From Calliopsis andreniformis (lineage: Eukaryota > Arthropoda > Insecta > Hymenoptera > Andrenidae), in NCBI RefSeq assembly GCF_051401765.1, contig NW_027480535.1, positions 930,001-994,000 on the forward strand: 64,000 nucleotides of DNA, written 5' to 3'. Both the position numbers and the translations under genes were made by a program. Shown here in pieces: positions 24,391-38,225 of this stretch (the first letter of the stretch is position 1; each line of letters starts with the position of its first letter). A model generated the notes under the pieces. It worked only from the letters and a program-made list of their open reading frames with translations. It had not been told where the DNA came from and did no database searches.

Positions 24391-25430
24391 GATTGAGGAT
24401 TGAAGATTGAGGATTGAGGATTGAGTATTGAGGATTGAAGATTGAGTATTGAGGACTGAGGATTGATGATTGAGGATTGATGATTGAGTATTGAGGATTG
24501 AAGATTGAGGATTGAGGATTAAGGATTGAGTGTTGATTGAGAATTGAGGACTGAGGATTGAGGATTGAGAATTGAGGATTGAGGATTGAGGATTGAAGAT
24601 TGAGGATTGGGTATTGAGGATCGAAGGCTGAGGATTGACGATTGAGGATTGAGGATTGAGGATTGAAGATTGAGGATTGGGGATTGAGGATTGAGGATTG
24701 AAGATTGAGGACTGGGGACTGAGTATTGAGGGTTGAGTGATGAGAATTGGTGTTTGTGGATAGAGATTTAAAGATTGCAGATTGAGTATTGAGTATTGAA
24801 AACTGTGAATTGATGATATTCTATTGAGGATTGAGAATTTACAACTGATTGTTGAGGACTGAGGTCTGAAGATTGAGGATTCAGGATTGAGGATCCAGGA
24901 TTGAAGTTTGAGGACTGAGGATTGTGGATTGAGGATTGAGGATTGAGGATTGAGGATTGAGGATTGAGGATTGGTTATTGAGGATTGAAGGCTGAGGATT
25001 GAGGATTGAGGATTGAGTATTGAGGATTGAAGATTGAGGATTGTGGATTGAGGATTGAGGATTGAAGATTGAGTATTGAGGATTGAAGGTTGAGGATTGA
25101 GGATTGAGGATTGATGATTGAGTATTGAGGATTGAAGATTGAGGATTGAGGATTGAGGATTGAGGACTGAGGATTGGTGATTGAGGATTGATGATTGAGT
25201 ATTGAGGACTGAAGATTGAGGATTGAGGATTGAGGATTGAAGATTGAGGATTGAGTATTGAGGATTGAGAATTGAGGATTGAGGATTGAGGGTTGAAGAT
25301 TGTGTATTCAGGATTGAAGATTGAGGATTGAGGATTGAGGATTGTGGATTGACGATGAGGGCTGAGGGTTGAGGATTGAGGTTTGAGGACTGAGGACTGA
25401 GGATTGAGGATTCAGAATTGAGGATTGAGG

Positions 25431-28400
25431 ATTGAGGATTGAAGATTGAGGATTGGGTATTGAGGATTGAAGAATGAGGATTGAGGATTGAGGACTGAGG
25501 ATTGAGGATTGAAGATTGAGGATTGAGGATTGTGGATTGAGGATTGAAGATTGAGTATTGAGGATTGAAGGTAGGGGATTGAGGATTGAGGATTGAGGAT
25601 TGAATGTAGGGGATTGAGGGTTGAGGATTGAGGATTGAGGATTGAAGATTGAGGACTGGGGACTGAGTATTGAGCGTTGAGGGATGAGAATTGGTGTTTG
25701 TGGATAGAGATTTAAAGATTGCAGATTGAGTATTGAGTATTGAAAACTGTGAATTGATGATATTCTATTGAGGATTGAGAATTTACAACTGATTGTTGAG
25801 GACTGAGGTCAGAAGATTGAGGATTCAGGATTGAAGATCCAGGATTGAGGTTTGAGGACTGAGGATTGAGGATTGAGGATTGAGGATTGAGGATTGGGGA
25901 TTGAAGATTGAGGATTGGGTATTGCGTATTGAACATTGAGGATTGAGGATTGAGGATTGAGGATTGAGGATTGGGTATTGAGGATTGAAGACTGAGGATT
26001 GAACATTGAGGATTGAGGATTGAGGATTGAGGATTGAAGATTGAGGACTGTGGATTGAGGATTGAGGATTGAAGATTGAGTATTGAGGATTGAAGGTTGA
26101 GGATTGAGGATTGAGTATTGGGGATTGAGGATTGAAGATTGAGGATTGTGGATTCAGGATTAAAGATTGAGAATTGAGGATTGAAGATTGAGAATTGAGG
26201 ATTGAGGATTGAACATTGAGGACTGAGTGTTGAGGGTTGAGTGATGAGAATTGATGTTTGTGGATGGAGATTTGAAGAATGCAGATTAAGTATTGAGTAT
26301 TGAAAGCTGTGAATTGACGATATTCTGTTGGGTATTGAGGATTGTCACCTGATTGTTGAGGACTGAGGGCTGAAGATTGAAGATTCAGGATTGAGGATTC
26401 AGAATTGAGGTTTGTGGACTGAGGATTGAGGATTGAGGATTGAAGATTGAGTATTGAGGATTGAAGATTGAGGATTGAGGATTGAGTATTGAGGATTGAG
26501 GATGATGGCTGAGGGTTGAGGATTGAGGTTTAAGGACTGAGGACTGAGGATTGAGGATTGAGAATTGAGGATTGTGGATCGAGGATTGAAAATTGAGGAT
26601 TGAAGAATGAGGATTGAGGATTGAGGATTGAGGATTGAGGATTGAAGATTGAGTATTGCGGATTGAAGATTGATGATTGAGGATTGTGGATTGAGGATTG
26701 AGGATTGAACATTGAGGACTGAGTGTTGAGGGTTGAGTGATGAGAATTGGTGTTTGTGGATAGAGATTTAAAGATTGCAGATTGAGTATTGAGTATTGAA
26801 AACTGTGAATTGAGGATATTCTATTGAGGATTGAGTATTGACAACTGATTGTTGAGGGCTGAGGGCTGAAAATTGAGGATTCAGGATTGAGGATTCTGAA
26901 TTGAGGTTTGAGGACTGAGGATTGAGGGTTGAAGATTGATTATTGAGGATTGAAGATTGAAGATTGAGGATTGAGGAATGAGGATTGAGGATGAGGGCTG
27001 AGGGTTGAGGATTGAGGTTTGAGGATTGAGGACTGAGGATTGAGGATTGAGGATTGATGATTGAGTATTGAGGATTGAAGATTGAGGATTGAGGATTGAG
27101 GATCGAGGATTGAGGATTGAAGATTGAGAATTGGGGACTGAGTGTTGAGGGTTGAGTGATGAGAATTGATGTTTGTGGATAGAGATTTAAAGATAGCAGA
27201 TTGAGTATTGAGTATTGAAAACTGTGAATTGATGATATTCTATTGAGGATTGAGAATTGACAACTGATTTTTGAGAACTGAGGTCTGAAGATTGAGGATT
27301 CAGGATTGAGGATTCAGGATTGAGGTTTGAGTACTGAGGATTGAGGATTGAGGATTGAGGATTGAGGATTGAGGATTGAGGATTGAAGATCGAGGATTGG
27401 AGATTGAGGATTGGGTATTGCTGACTGAACATTGAGGATTGAGGATTGAGGATTGAGTATTGAGGATTGAGGACTGAAGGTTGAATATTGACGATTGAAG
27501 ATTGAGGATTTTGGATTGAGGATTGAGGATTGTGTATTGAAGATTGAGGATTGGGGATTGAGGATTGACGATTGAGGATTCAGTATTGAGGATTGAGAAT
27601 TGAGGATAGAGGATTGAAGGTTGAGTATTGAGGATTGAAGATTGAGGATTGAGGATTGAGGATTGAGGATTGACTATGAGGCCTGAGGGTTGAGGATTGA
27701 GGTTTGAGGACTGAGGACTGAGGATTGATAATTGAGAATTGAGGATTGAGGATTGAGGATTGAAGATTGAGGATTGGGTGTTGAGGATCGAAGACTGAGG
27801 ATTGAGGATTGAGGATTGAGGATTGAGGATTGAAGATTGAGGATTGAAGATTGAGGATTGGGTATTGAGGATCGAAGACTGAGGATTGAGGATTGAGGGT
27901 TGAGGATTGAGGATTGAAGATTGAGGATTGAGGATTGAGGATTGAGGATTGAAGATTGAGTATTGAGGACTGAGGATTGATGATTGAGGATTGATGATTG
28001 AGTATTGAGGATTGAAGATTGAGGATTGAGGATTAAGGATTGAGTGTTGAGGATTGAGAATTGAGGACTGAGGATTGAGGATTGAGGATTGATGATTGAG
28101 TATTGAGGATTGAGGATTCAGGATTGAGGATTGGGTATTGAGGATTGAAGACTGAGGATTGAGGATTGAGGATTGAGGGTTGAGGATTGAAGATTGAGGA
28201 TTGAGGATTGAGGATTGAGGATTGAGGATTGAGTATTGAGGATTGAAGATTGAGAATTGAGGATTCAGGATTGAGGATTGAGTATTGAGGATTGAGAATT
28301 GAGGATTGAGTGTTGAAGATTGTGTATTCAGGATTGAAGATTGAGGATTGAGGATTGAGGATTGAGGACTGACGATGAGGGCTGAGGGTTGAGGATTGAC

Positions 28401-30961
28401 GTTTGAGGACTGAGGACTGAGGATTGAGGATTGAGAGTTGAGGATTGAGGATTGAGGATTGAAGATTGAGGATTGGGTATTGAGGATTGAAGAATGAGGA
28501 TTGAGGATTGAGGACTGAGGACTGAGGATTGAAGATTGAGTATTGAGGATTGAGGATTGAGGATTGAGTATTGAAGATTGAGTATTGAGGATTGAATGTA
28601 GGGGATTGAGGGTTGAGGATTGAGGATTGAGGATTGAAGATTGAGGACTGGGGACTGAGTATTGAGGGTTGAATGATGAGAATTGGTGTTTGTGGATAGA
28701 GATTTAAAGATTGCAGATTGAGTATTGAGTATTGAAAACTGTGAATTGATGATATTCTATTGAGGATTGAGAATTTACAACTGATTGTTGAGGGCTGAGG
28801 GCTGAAAATTGAGGATTCAGGATTGAGGATTCAGAAGTGAGGTTTGAGGACTGAGGATTGAGGGTTGAAGATTGATTACTGAGGATTGAAGATTGAAGAT
28901 TGAGGATTGAGGAATGAGGATTGAGGATGAGGGCTGAGGGTTGAGGATTGAGGTTTGAGGATTGAGGACTGAGGATTGAGGATTGAGGATTGATGATTGA
29001 GTATTGAGGATTGAAGATTGAGGATTGAGGATTGAGGATTGAGGATTGAGGATTGAAGATTGAGGATTGGGGGACTGAGTGTTGAGGGTTGAGTGATGAG
29101 AATTGATGTTTGTGGATAGAGACTTAAAGATAGCAGGTTGAGTATTGAGTATTGAAAACTGTGAATTGATGATATTCTATTGAGGATTGAGAATTGACAA
29201 CTGATTTTTGAGCACTGAGGTCTGAAGATTGAGGATTCAGGATTGAGGATTCAGGATTGAGGTTTGAGTACTGAGGATTGAGGATTGAGGATTGAGGATT
29301 GAGGATTGAGGATTGAGGATTGAGGATTGAAGATTGAGGATTGGGTATTGCTGACTGAACGTTGAGGATTGAGGATTGAGGATTGAGTATTGAGGATTGA
29401 GGTCTGAAGATTGAATATTGATGATTGAAGATTGAGGATTGAGGATTGAGGGCTGTGGATTGAGGACGAGGACTGAGGGTTCAGTATTGATGTCTGAGGT
29501 CTGAGGATTGAGGATTGAGGATTGAGGATTGAAGATTGAGTATTGAGGTTTGAAGATTGAGGATTTTGGATTGAGGATTGAGGATTGAGTATTGAAGATT
29601 GAGGATTGTGGATTGAGGATTGACGATTGAGGATTCAGTATTGAGGATTGAGAATTGAGGATAGAGGATTGAAGGTTGAGTATTGAGGATTGAAGATTGA
29701 GGATAGAGGATTGAGGATTGAGGATTGAGTATGAGGGCTGATGGTTGAGGATTGAGGTTTGAGGGCTGAGGGCTGAGGGCTGAGGATTGAGGATTGAGAA
29801 TTGAGGATTGAGGATTGAGGATTGAAGATTGAGGATTGGGTATTGAGGATCGAAGACTGAGGATTGAGGATTGAGGATTGAGGATTGAGGATTGAAGATT
29901 GAGGATTGAGGATTGAGGATTGAGGATTGAAGATTGAGTATTGAGGATTGAAGATTGAGGATTGAGGATTGAGGATTGATGATTGAGTATTGAGGATTGA
30001 AGATTGAGGATTGAGGATTGAGGATTGAGGACTGAGGATTGATGATTGTGGATTGATGATTGAGTATTGAGGATTGAAGATTGAGGATTGAGGATTGAGG
30101 ATTAAGGATTGAGTGTTGAGGATTGAGAATTGAGGATTGAGGGTTGAAGATTGTGTATTCAGGATTGAAGATTGAGGATTGAGGATTGAGGATTGAGGAT
30201 TGACGATGAGGGCTGAGGGTTGAGGATTGAGGTTTGAGGACCGAGGACTGAGGATTGAGGATTGAGAATTGAGGATTGAGGATTGAGGATTGAAGATTGA
30301 GGATTGGGTATTGAGGATTGAAGTATGAGGATTGAGGATTGAGGACTGAGGATTGGGGATTGAAGATTGAGGACTGAGGATTGAGGATTGAGGATTGAGG
30401 AGTGAGGATTGAGAATTGAAGATTGAGTATTGAGGTTTGAAGATTGAGGACTTTGGATTGAGGATTGAGGATTGAGTATTGAAATTGAGGATTGGGGATT
30501 GAGGATTGACGATTGAGGATTCAGTATTGAGGATTGAGAATTGAGGATTGAGGATTGAAGGTTGAGTATTGAGGATTGAAGATTGAGGGTTGAGGATTGA
30601 GTATTGAGGATTGACTATTAGGGCTGAGGGTTGAGGATTGAGGTTTGAGGACTGAGGACTGAGGATTGAGGATTGAGAATTGAGGATTGGGGATTGAGGA
30701 CTGAAGATTGAGGATTGGGTATTGAGGATCGAAGACTGAGGATTGACGATTGAGGATTGAGGATTGAGGATTGAAGATTGAGGATTGAGGATTGAGGATT
30801 GAGGATTGAGGATTGAAGATTGAGTATTGAGGATTGAAGATTGAGGATTGAGGATTGAGGATTGAGGATTGAGGACTGAGGATTGATGATTGAGGTTTGA
30901 TGATTGAGTATTGAGGATTGAAGATTGAGGATTGAGGATTGAGGATTGAGGATTGAGTTTT
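25431..30961 (+). repeat. Unit A, third copy (matches 1-5650)
   Basis: Position 1 of the window aligns with 25431 and the match continues to the TTTTGAG heptamer near 30956 (5644 in copy 1). The offset is 25,430 bp at first and 25,312 bp after about 27.5 k, because a stretch of about 118 bp including the aacgag/ggttcag block present at 2050-2190 is missing here. A 1-bp deletion near 30481 (tattgaaattgag) shifts the heptamer phase and is shared with the copies near 38.53 k and 54.81 k. Confidence 0.85.
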
Positions 30962-31979
30962 GAGGATTGAGAATTGAGGATTCAGGGTTGAAGATTGTGT
31001 ATACAGGATTGAAGATTGAGGATTGAGGATTGAAGATTGAGGATTGAGGATTGAGGATTGAGGATTGAGTATTGAAGATTGAGTATTGAGGATTGAATGT
31101 AGGGGATTGAGGGTTGAGGATTGAGGATTGAGGATTGAAGATTGAGGACTGGGGACTGAGTGTTGAGTGTTGAGTGATGAGAATTGGTGTTTGTGGATAG
31201 AGATTTAAAGATTGCAGATTGAGTATTGAGTATTGAAAACTGTGAATTGATGATACTCTATTGAGGATTGAGAATTTACAACTGATTGTTGAGGACTGAG
31301 GTCTGAAGATTGAGGATTCAGGATTGAGGATCCAGGATTGAGGTTTGAGGACTGAGGATTGAGGATTGAGGATTGAGGATTGAGGATTGAGGATTGAGGA
31401 TTGAGGATTGAGGATTGAGGATTGGGGATTGAAGATTGAGGATTGGGTATTGCGTATTGAACATTGAGGATTGAGGATAGAGGATTCAGGATTGAGGATT
31501 GGGTATTGAGGATTGAAGACTGAGGATTGAGGATTGAGGATTGAGGGTTGAGGATTGAAGATTGAGGATTGAGGATAGAGGATTGAGGATTGAAGATTGA
31601 GTATTGAGGATTGAAGATTGAGGATTGAGGATTGAGGATTGAGGATTGAGTATTGAGGATTGAGAATTGAGGATTGAGGGTTGAAGATTGTGTATTCAGG
31701 ATTGAAGATTGAGGATTGAGGATTGAGGATTGAGGATTGACGATGAGGGCTGAGGGTTGAGGATTGAGGTTTGAGGACTGAGGACTGAGGATTAAGGATT
31801 GAGAATTGAGGATTGATGATTGAGGATTGAAGATTGAGGATTGGGTATTGAGGATTGAAGAATGAGAATTGAGGATTGAGGACTGAGGATTGAGGATTGA
31901 AGATTGAGGATTGAGGATTGAGGATTGAGGATTGAGTATTGAAGATTGAGTATTGAGGATTGAGGATTGAAGATTGAGG

Positions 31980-34900
31980 ACTGGGGACTGAGTATTGAGC
32001 GTTGAGTGATGAGAATTGGTGTTTGTGGATAGAGATTTAAAGATTGCAGATTGAGTATTGAGTATTGAAAACTGTGAATTGATGATATCCTATTGAGGAT
32101 TGAGAATTTACAACTGATTGTTGAGGACTGTGGTCTGAAGATTGAGGATTCAGGATTGAGGATCCAGGATTGAGGTTTGAGGACTGAGGATTGAGGATTG
32201 AGGATTGAGGATTGAGGATTGGGGATTGAAGATTGAGGATTGGGTATTGCGTATTGAACATTGAGGATTGAGGATTGAGGATTGAGGATTGAGGATTGGG
32301 TATTGAGGATTGAAGACTGAGGATTGAGGATTGAGGATTGAGGATTGAGGATTGAGGATTGTGGATTGAGAATTGAGGATTGAAGATTGAGGATTGAGGA
32401 TTGAGGATTGAGGATTGAGTATTGAAGATTGAGTATTGAGGATTGAGGATTGAAGATTGAGGACTGGGGACTGAGTATTGAGCGTTGAGTGATGAGAATT
32501 GGTGTTTGTGGATAGAGATTTAAAGATTGCAGATTGAGTATTGAGTATTGAAAACTGTGAATTGATGATATCCTATTGAGGATTGAGAATTTACAACTGA
32601 TTGTTGAGGGCTGAGGGCTGAAGATTGAGGATTCAGGATTGAGGATTCAGGATTGAGGATTCAGGATTGAGGTTTGAGTACTGAGGATTGAGGATTGAGG
32701 ATTGAGGATTGAGGATTGAGGATTGAGGAATGAGGATTGAAGATTGAGGATTGGGTATTGCTGACTGAACATTGAGGATTGAGGATTGAGGATTGAGTAT
32801 TGAGGATTGAGGACTGAAAATTGAATATTGATGATTGAAGATTGAGGATTGAGGATTGAGGGCTGTGGATTGAGGACGAGGACTGAGGGTTCAGTATTGA
32901 TGTCTGAGGTCTGAGGATTGAGGATTGAGGATTGAGGATTGAAGATTGAGTATTGAGGTTTGAAGATTGAGGATTTTGGATTGAGGATTGAGGATTGAGT
33001 ATTGAAGATTGAGGATTGGGGATTGAGGATTGACGATTGAGGATTCAGTATCGAGGATTGAGAATTGAGGATAGAGGATTGAAGGTTGAGTATTGAGGAT
33101 TGAAGATTGAGGATTGAGGATTGAGGATTGAGGTTTGACTATGAGGGCTGAGGGTTGAGGATTGACGTTTGAGGACTGAGGACTGAGGATTGAGGATTGA
33201 GAATTGAGGATTGAGGATTGAGGATTGAAGATTGAGGATTGGGTATTGAGGATCGAAGACTGAGGATTGAGGATTGAGGATTGAGGATTGAGGATTGAAG
33301 ATTGAGGATTGAGGATTGAGGATTGAGGATTGAAGATTGAGTATTGAGGATTGAAGATTGAGGATTGAGGATTGAGGATTGATGATTGAGTATTGAGGAT
33401 TGAAGATTGAGGATTGAGGATTGAGGATTGGGGATTGAAGATTGAGGATTGGGTATTGCGTATTGAACATTGAGGATTGAGGATTGAGGATTGAGGATTG
33501 AGGATTGGGTATTGAGGATTGAAGACTGAGGATTGAGGATTGAGGATTGAGGATTGAGGATTGAGGATTGTGGATTGAGGATTGAGGATTGAAGATTGAG
33601 TATTGAGGATTGAAGGTTGAGGATTGAGGATTGAGTATTGGGGATTGAGGATTGAAGATTGAGGATTGTGGATTCAGGATTAAAGATTGAGTATTGAGGA
33701 TTGAAGATTGAGAATTGAGGATTGAGGATTGAACATTGAGGACTGAGTGTTGAGGGTTGAGTGATGAGAATTGATGTTTGTGGATGGAGGTTTGAAGAAT
33801 GCAGATTAAGTATTGAGTATTGAAAGCTGTGAATTGACGATATTCTATTGGGTATTGAGGATTGTCACCTGATTGTTGAGGACTGAGGGCTGAAGATTGA
33901 GGATTCAGGATTGAGGATTCAGAATTGAGGTTTGAGGACTGAGGATTGAGGATTGAGGATTGAAGATTGAGTATTGAGGATTGAAGATTGAGGATTGAGG
34001 TTTGAGGATTGAGGATTGAGGATTGAGGATGATGGCTGAGGGTTGAGGATTGAGGTTTAAGGACTGAGGACTGAGGATTGAGGATTGAGAATTGAGGATT
34101 GTGGATCGAGGATTGAAGATTGAGGATTGAAGAATGAGGATTGAGGATTGAGGATTGAGGATTGAGGATTGAAGATTGAGTATTGCGGATTGAAGATTGA
34201 TGATTGAGGATTGTGGATTGAGGATTGAGGATTGAACATTGAGGACTGAGTGTTGAGGGTTGAGTGATGAGGATTGGTGTTTGTGGATAGAGGTTTGAAG
34301 ATTGCAGATTGAGCATTGAGTATTGAAGACTGTGAATGCAGGATATTCTATTGAGGATTGAGTATTGACAACTGATTGTTGAGGGCTGAGGGCTGAAAAT
34401 TGAGGATTCAGGATTGAGGATTCTGAATTGAGGTTTGAGGACTGAGGATTGAGGGTTGAAGATTGATTATTGAGGATTGAAGATTGAAGATTGAGGATTG
34501 AGGAATGCGGATTGAGGATGAGGGCTGAGGGTTGAGGATTGAGGTTTGAGGATTGAGGACTGAGGATTGAGGATTGAGGATTGATGATTGAGTATTGAGG
34601 ATTGAAGATTGAGGATTGAGGATTGAGGATTGAGGATTGAGGATTGAGGATTGAGGATTGAGGATTGAGGATTGGGGATTGAAGATTGAGGATTGGGTAT
34701 TGCGTATTGAACATTGAGGATTGAGGATTGAGGATTGAGGATTGAGGATTGGGTATTGAGGATTGAAGACTGAGGATTGAGGATTGAGGATTGAGGATTG
34801 AGGATTGAGGATTGTGGATTGAGGATTCAGGATTGAGGTTTGAGTACTGAGGATTGAGGATTGAGGATTGAGGATTGAGGATTGAGGATTGAGGATTGAA

Positions 34901-35250
34901 GATCGAGGATTGAAGATTGAGGATTGGGTATTGCTGACTGAACATTGAGGATTGAGGATTGAGAATTGAGTATTGAGGATTGAGGACTGTAGGTTGAATA
35001 TTGATGATTGAAGATTGAGGATTGAGGATTGAGGGCTGTGGATTGAGAACGAGGACTGAGGGTTCAGCATTGATGTCTGAGGTCTGAGGATTGAGGATTG
35101 AGGATTGAGGATTGAAGATTGAGTATTGAGGTTTGAAGATTGAGGATTTTGGATTGAGGATTGAGGATTGAGTATTGAAGATTGAGGATTGGGGATTGAG
35201 GATTGACGATTGAGGATTCAGTATTGAGGATTGAGAATTGAGCATAGAGG
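31980..35250 (+). repeat. Unit C, copy 2 (with an extra alpha landmark)
   Basis: Landmarks lie near 32021 (alpha), 32502 (alpha), 33775 (beta) and 34279 (gamma). The alpha blocks carry a private change creating gatatcc where most alpha copies have gatattc. The following copy (35.31-38.2 k) lacks about 0.64 kb corresponding to the second alpha landmark and its right flank. The beta-gamma part is offset by 2,691 bp from that next copy. Confidence 0.78.
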
Positions 35251-35309
35251 ATTGAGGATTGAGGATTGAGTATTGAAGATTGAGTATTGAGGATTGAGGA
35301 TTGAAGATT

Positions 35310-38225
35310 GAGGACTGGGGACTGAGTATTGAGCTTTGAGTGATGAGAATTGGTGTTTGTGGATAGAGATTTAAAGATTGCAGATTGAGTATTGAGTATT
35401 GAAAACTGTGAATTGATGATATCCTATTGAGGATTGAGAATTTACAACTGATTGTTGAGGACTGTGGTCTGAAGATTGAGGATTCAGGATTGAGGATCCA
35501 GGATTGAGGTTTGAGGACTGAGGATTGAGGATTGAGGATTGAGGATTGAGGATTGGGGATTGAAGATTGAGGATTGGGTATTGCGTATTGAACATTGAGG
35601 ATTGAGGATTGAGGATTCAGGATTGAGGATTGGGTATTGAGGATTGAAGACTGAGGATTGAGGATTGAGGATTGAGGATTGAGGATTGAGGATTGTGGAT
35701 TGAGGATTGAGGATTGAGGATTGAGTATTGAAGATTGAGTGTTGAGGATTGAGAATTGAGGATTGAGGATTGAAGGTTGAGTATTGAGGATTGAAGATTG
35801 AGGATTGAGGATTGAGGATTGAGGTTTGACTATGAGGGCTGAGGGTTGAGGATTGACGTTTGAGGACTGAGGACTGAGGATTGAGGATTGAGAATTGAGG
35901 ATTGAGGATTGAGGATTGAAGATTGAGGATTGGGTATTGAGGATCGAAGACTGAGGATTGAGGATTGAGGATTGAGGATTGAGGATTGAAGATTGAGGAT
36001 TGAGGATTGAGGATTGAGGATTGAAGATTGAGTATTGAGGATTGAAGATTGAGGATTGAGTATTGAGGATTGATGATTGAGTATTGAGGATTGAAGATTG
36101 AGGATTGAGGATTGAGGATTGGGGATTGAAGATTGAGGATTGGGTATTGCGTATTGTACATTGAGGATTGAGGATTGAGGATTGAGGATTGAGGATTGGG
36201 TATTGAGGATTGAAGACTGAGGATTGAGGATTGAGGATTGAGGATTGAGGATTGAGGATTGTGGATTGAGGATTGAGGATTGAAGATTGAGTATTGAGGA
36301 TTGAAGGTTGAGGATTGAGGATTGAGTATTGGGGATTGAGGATTGAAGATTGAGGATTGTGGATTCAGGATTAAAGATTGAGTATTGAGGATTGAAGATT
36401 GAGAATTGAGGATTGAGGATTGAACATTGAGGACTGAGTGTTGAGGGTTGAGTGATGAGAATTGATGTTTGTGGATGGAGATTTGAAGAATGCAGATTAA
36501 GTATTGAGTATTGAAAGCTGTGAATTGACGATATTCTATTGGGTATTGAGGATTGTCACCTGATTGTTGAGGACTGAGGGCTGAAGATTGAGGATTCAGG
36601 ATTGAGGATTCAGAATTGAGGTTTGAGGACTGAGGATTGAGGATTGAGGATTGAGGATTGAGTATTGAGGATTGAAGATTGAGGATTGAGGATTGAGGAT
36701 TGAGGATTGAGGATTGAGGATGATGGCTGAGGGTTGAGGATTGAGGTTTAAGGACTGAGGACTGAGGATTGAGGATTGAGAATTGAGGATTGTGGATCGA
36801 GGATTGAAGATTGAGGATTGAAGAATGAGGATTGAGGATTGAGGATTGAGGATTGAGGATTGAAGATTGAGTATTGCGGATTGAAGATTGATGATTGAGG
36901 ATTGTGGATTGAGGATTGAGGATTGAACATTGAGGACTGAGTGTTGAGGGTTGAGTGATGAGAATTGGTGTTTGTGGATAGAGGTTTGAAGATTGCAGAT
37001 TGAGCATTGAGTATTGAAGACTGTGAATGCAGGATATTCTATTGAGGATTGAGTATTGACAACTGATTGTTGAGGGCTGAGGGCTGAAAATTGAGGATTC
37101 AGGATTGAGGATTCTGAATTGAGGTTTGAGGACTGAGGATTGAGGGTTGAAGATTGATTATTGAGGATTGAAGATTGAAGATTGAGGATTGAGGAATGAG
37201 GATTGAGGATGAGGGCTGAGGGTTGAGGATTGAGGTTTGAGGATTGAGGACTGAGGATTGAGGATTGAGGATTGATGATTGAGTATTGAGGATTGAAGAT
37301 TGAGGATTGAGGATTGAGGATTGAGGATTGAGGATTGAGGATTGAGGATTGAGGATTGGGGATTGAAGATTGAGGATTGGGTATTGCGTATTGAACATTG
37401 AGGATTGAGGATTGAGGATTGAGGATTGAGGATTGGGTATTGAGGATTGAAGACTGAGGATTGAGGATTGAGGATTGAGGATTGAGGATTGAGGATTGTG
37501 GATTGAGGATTCAGGATTGAGGTTTGAGTACTGAGGATTGAGGATTGAGGATTGAGGATTGAGGATTGAGGATTGAGGATTGAAGATCGAGGATTGAAGA
37601 TTGAGGATTGGGTATTGCTGACTGAACATTGAGGATTGAGGATTGAGAATTGAGTATTGAGGATTGAGGACTGAAGGATGAATATTGATGATTGAAGATT
37701 GAGGATTGAGGATTGAGGGCTGTGGATTGAGAACGAGGACTGAGGGTTCAGCATTGATGTCTGAGGTCTGAGGATTGAGGATTGAGGAATGAGGATTGAA
37801 GATTGAGTATTGAGGTTTGAAGATTGAGGATTTTGGATTGAGGATTGAGGATTGAGTATTGAAGATTGAGGATTGGGGATTGAGGATTGACGATTGAGGA
37901 TTCAGTATTGAGGATTGAGAATTGAGGATAGAGGATTGAAGGTTGAGTATTGAGGATTGAAGATTGAGGATTGATGATTGAGGATTGAGGATTGACTATG
38001 AGGCCTGAGGGTTGAGGATTGAGGTTTGAGGGCTGAGGACTGAGGATTGAGGATTGAGAATTGAGGATTGAGGATTGAGGATTGAAGATTGAGGATTGGG
38101 TATTCAGGGTCGAAGACTGAGGATTGAGGATTGAGGATTGAGGATTGAGGATCGAAGATTAAGGATTGAAGATTGAGGATTGGGTATTGAGGATCGAAGA
38201 CTGAGGATTGAGGATTGAGGATTGA
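35310..38225 (+). repeat. Unit C, copy 3
   Basis: Landmarks near 35354 (alpha), 36468 (beta) and 36970 (gamma). It starts just after a join near 35245-35340, where the usual CGTTGAG before the alpha landmark is CTTTGAG. It ends near 38225, where the array switches into a copy of 30.18-32.39 k. Confidence 0.77.
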
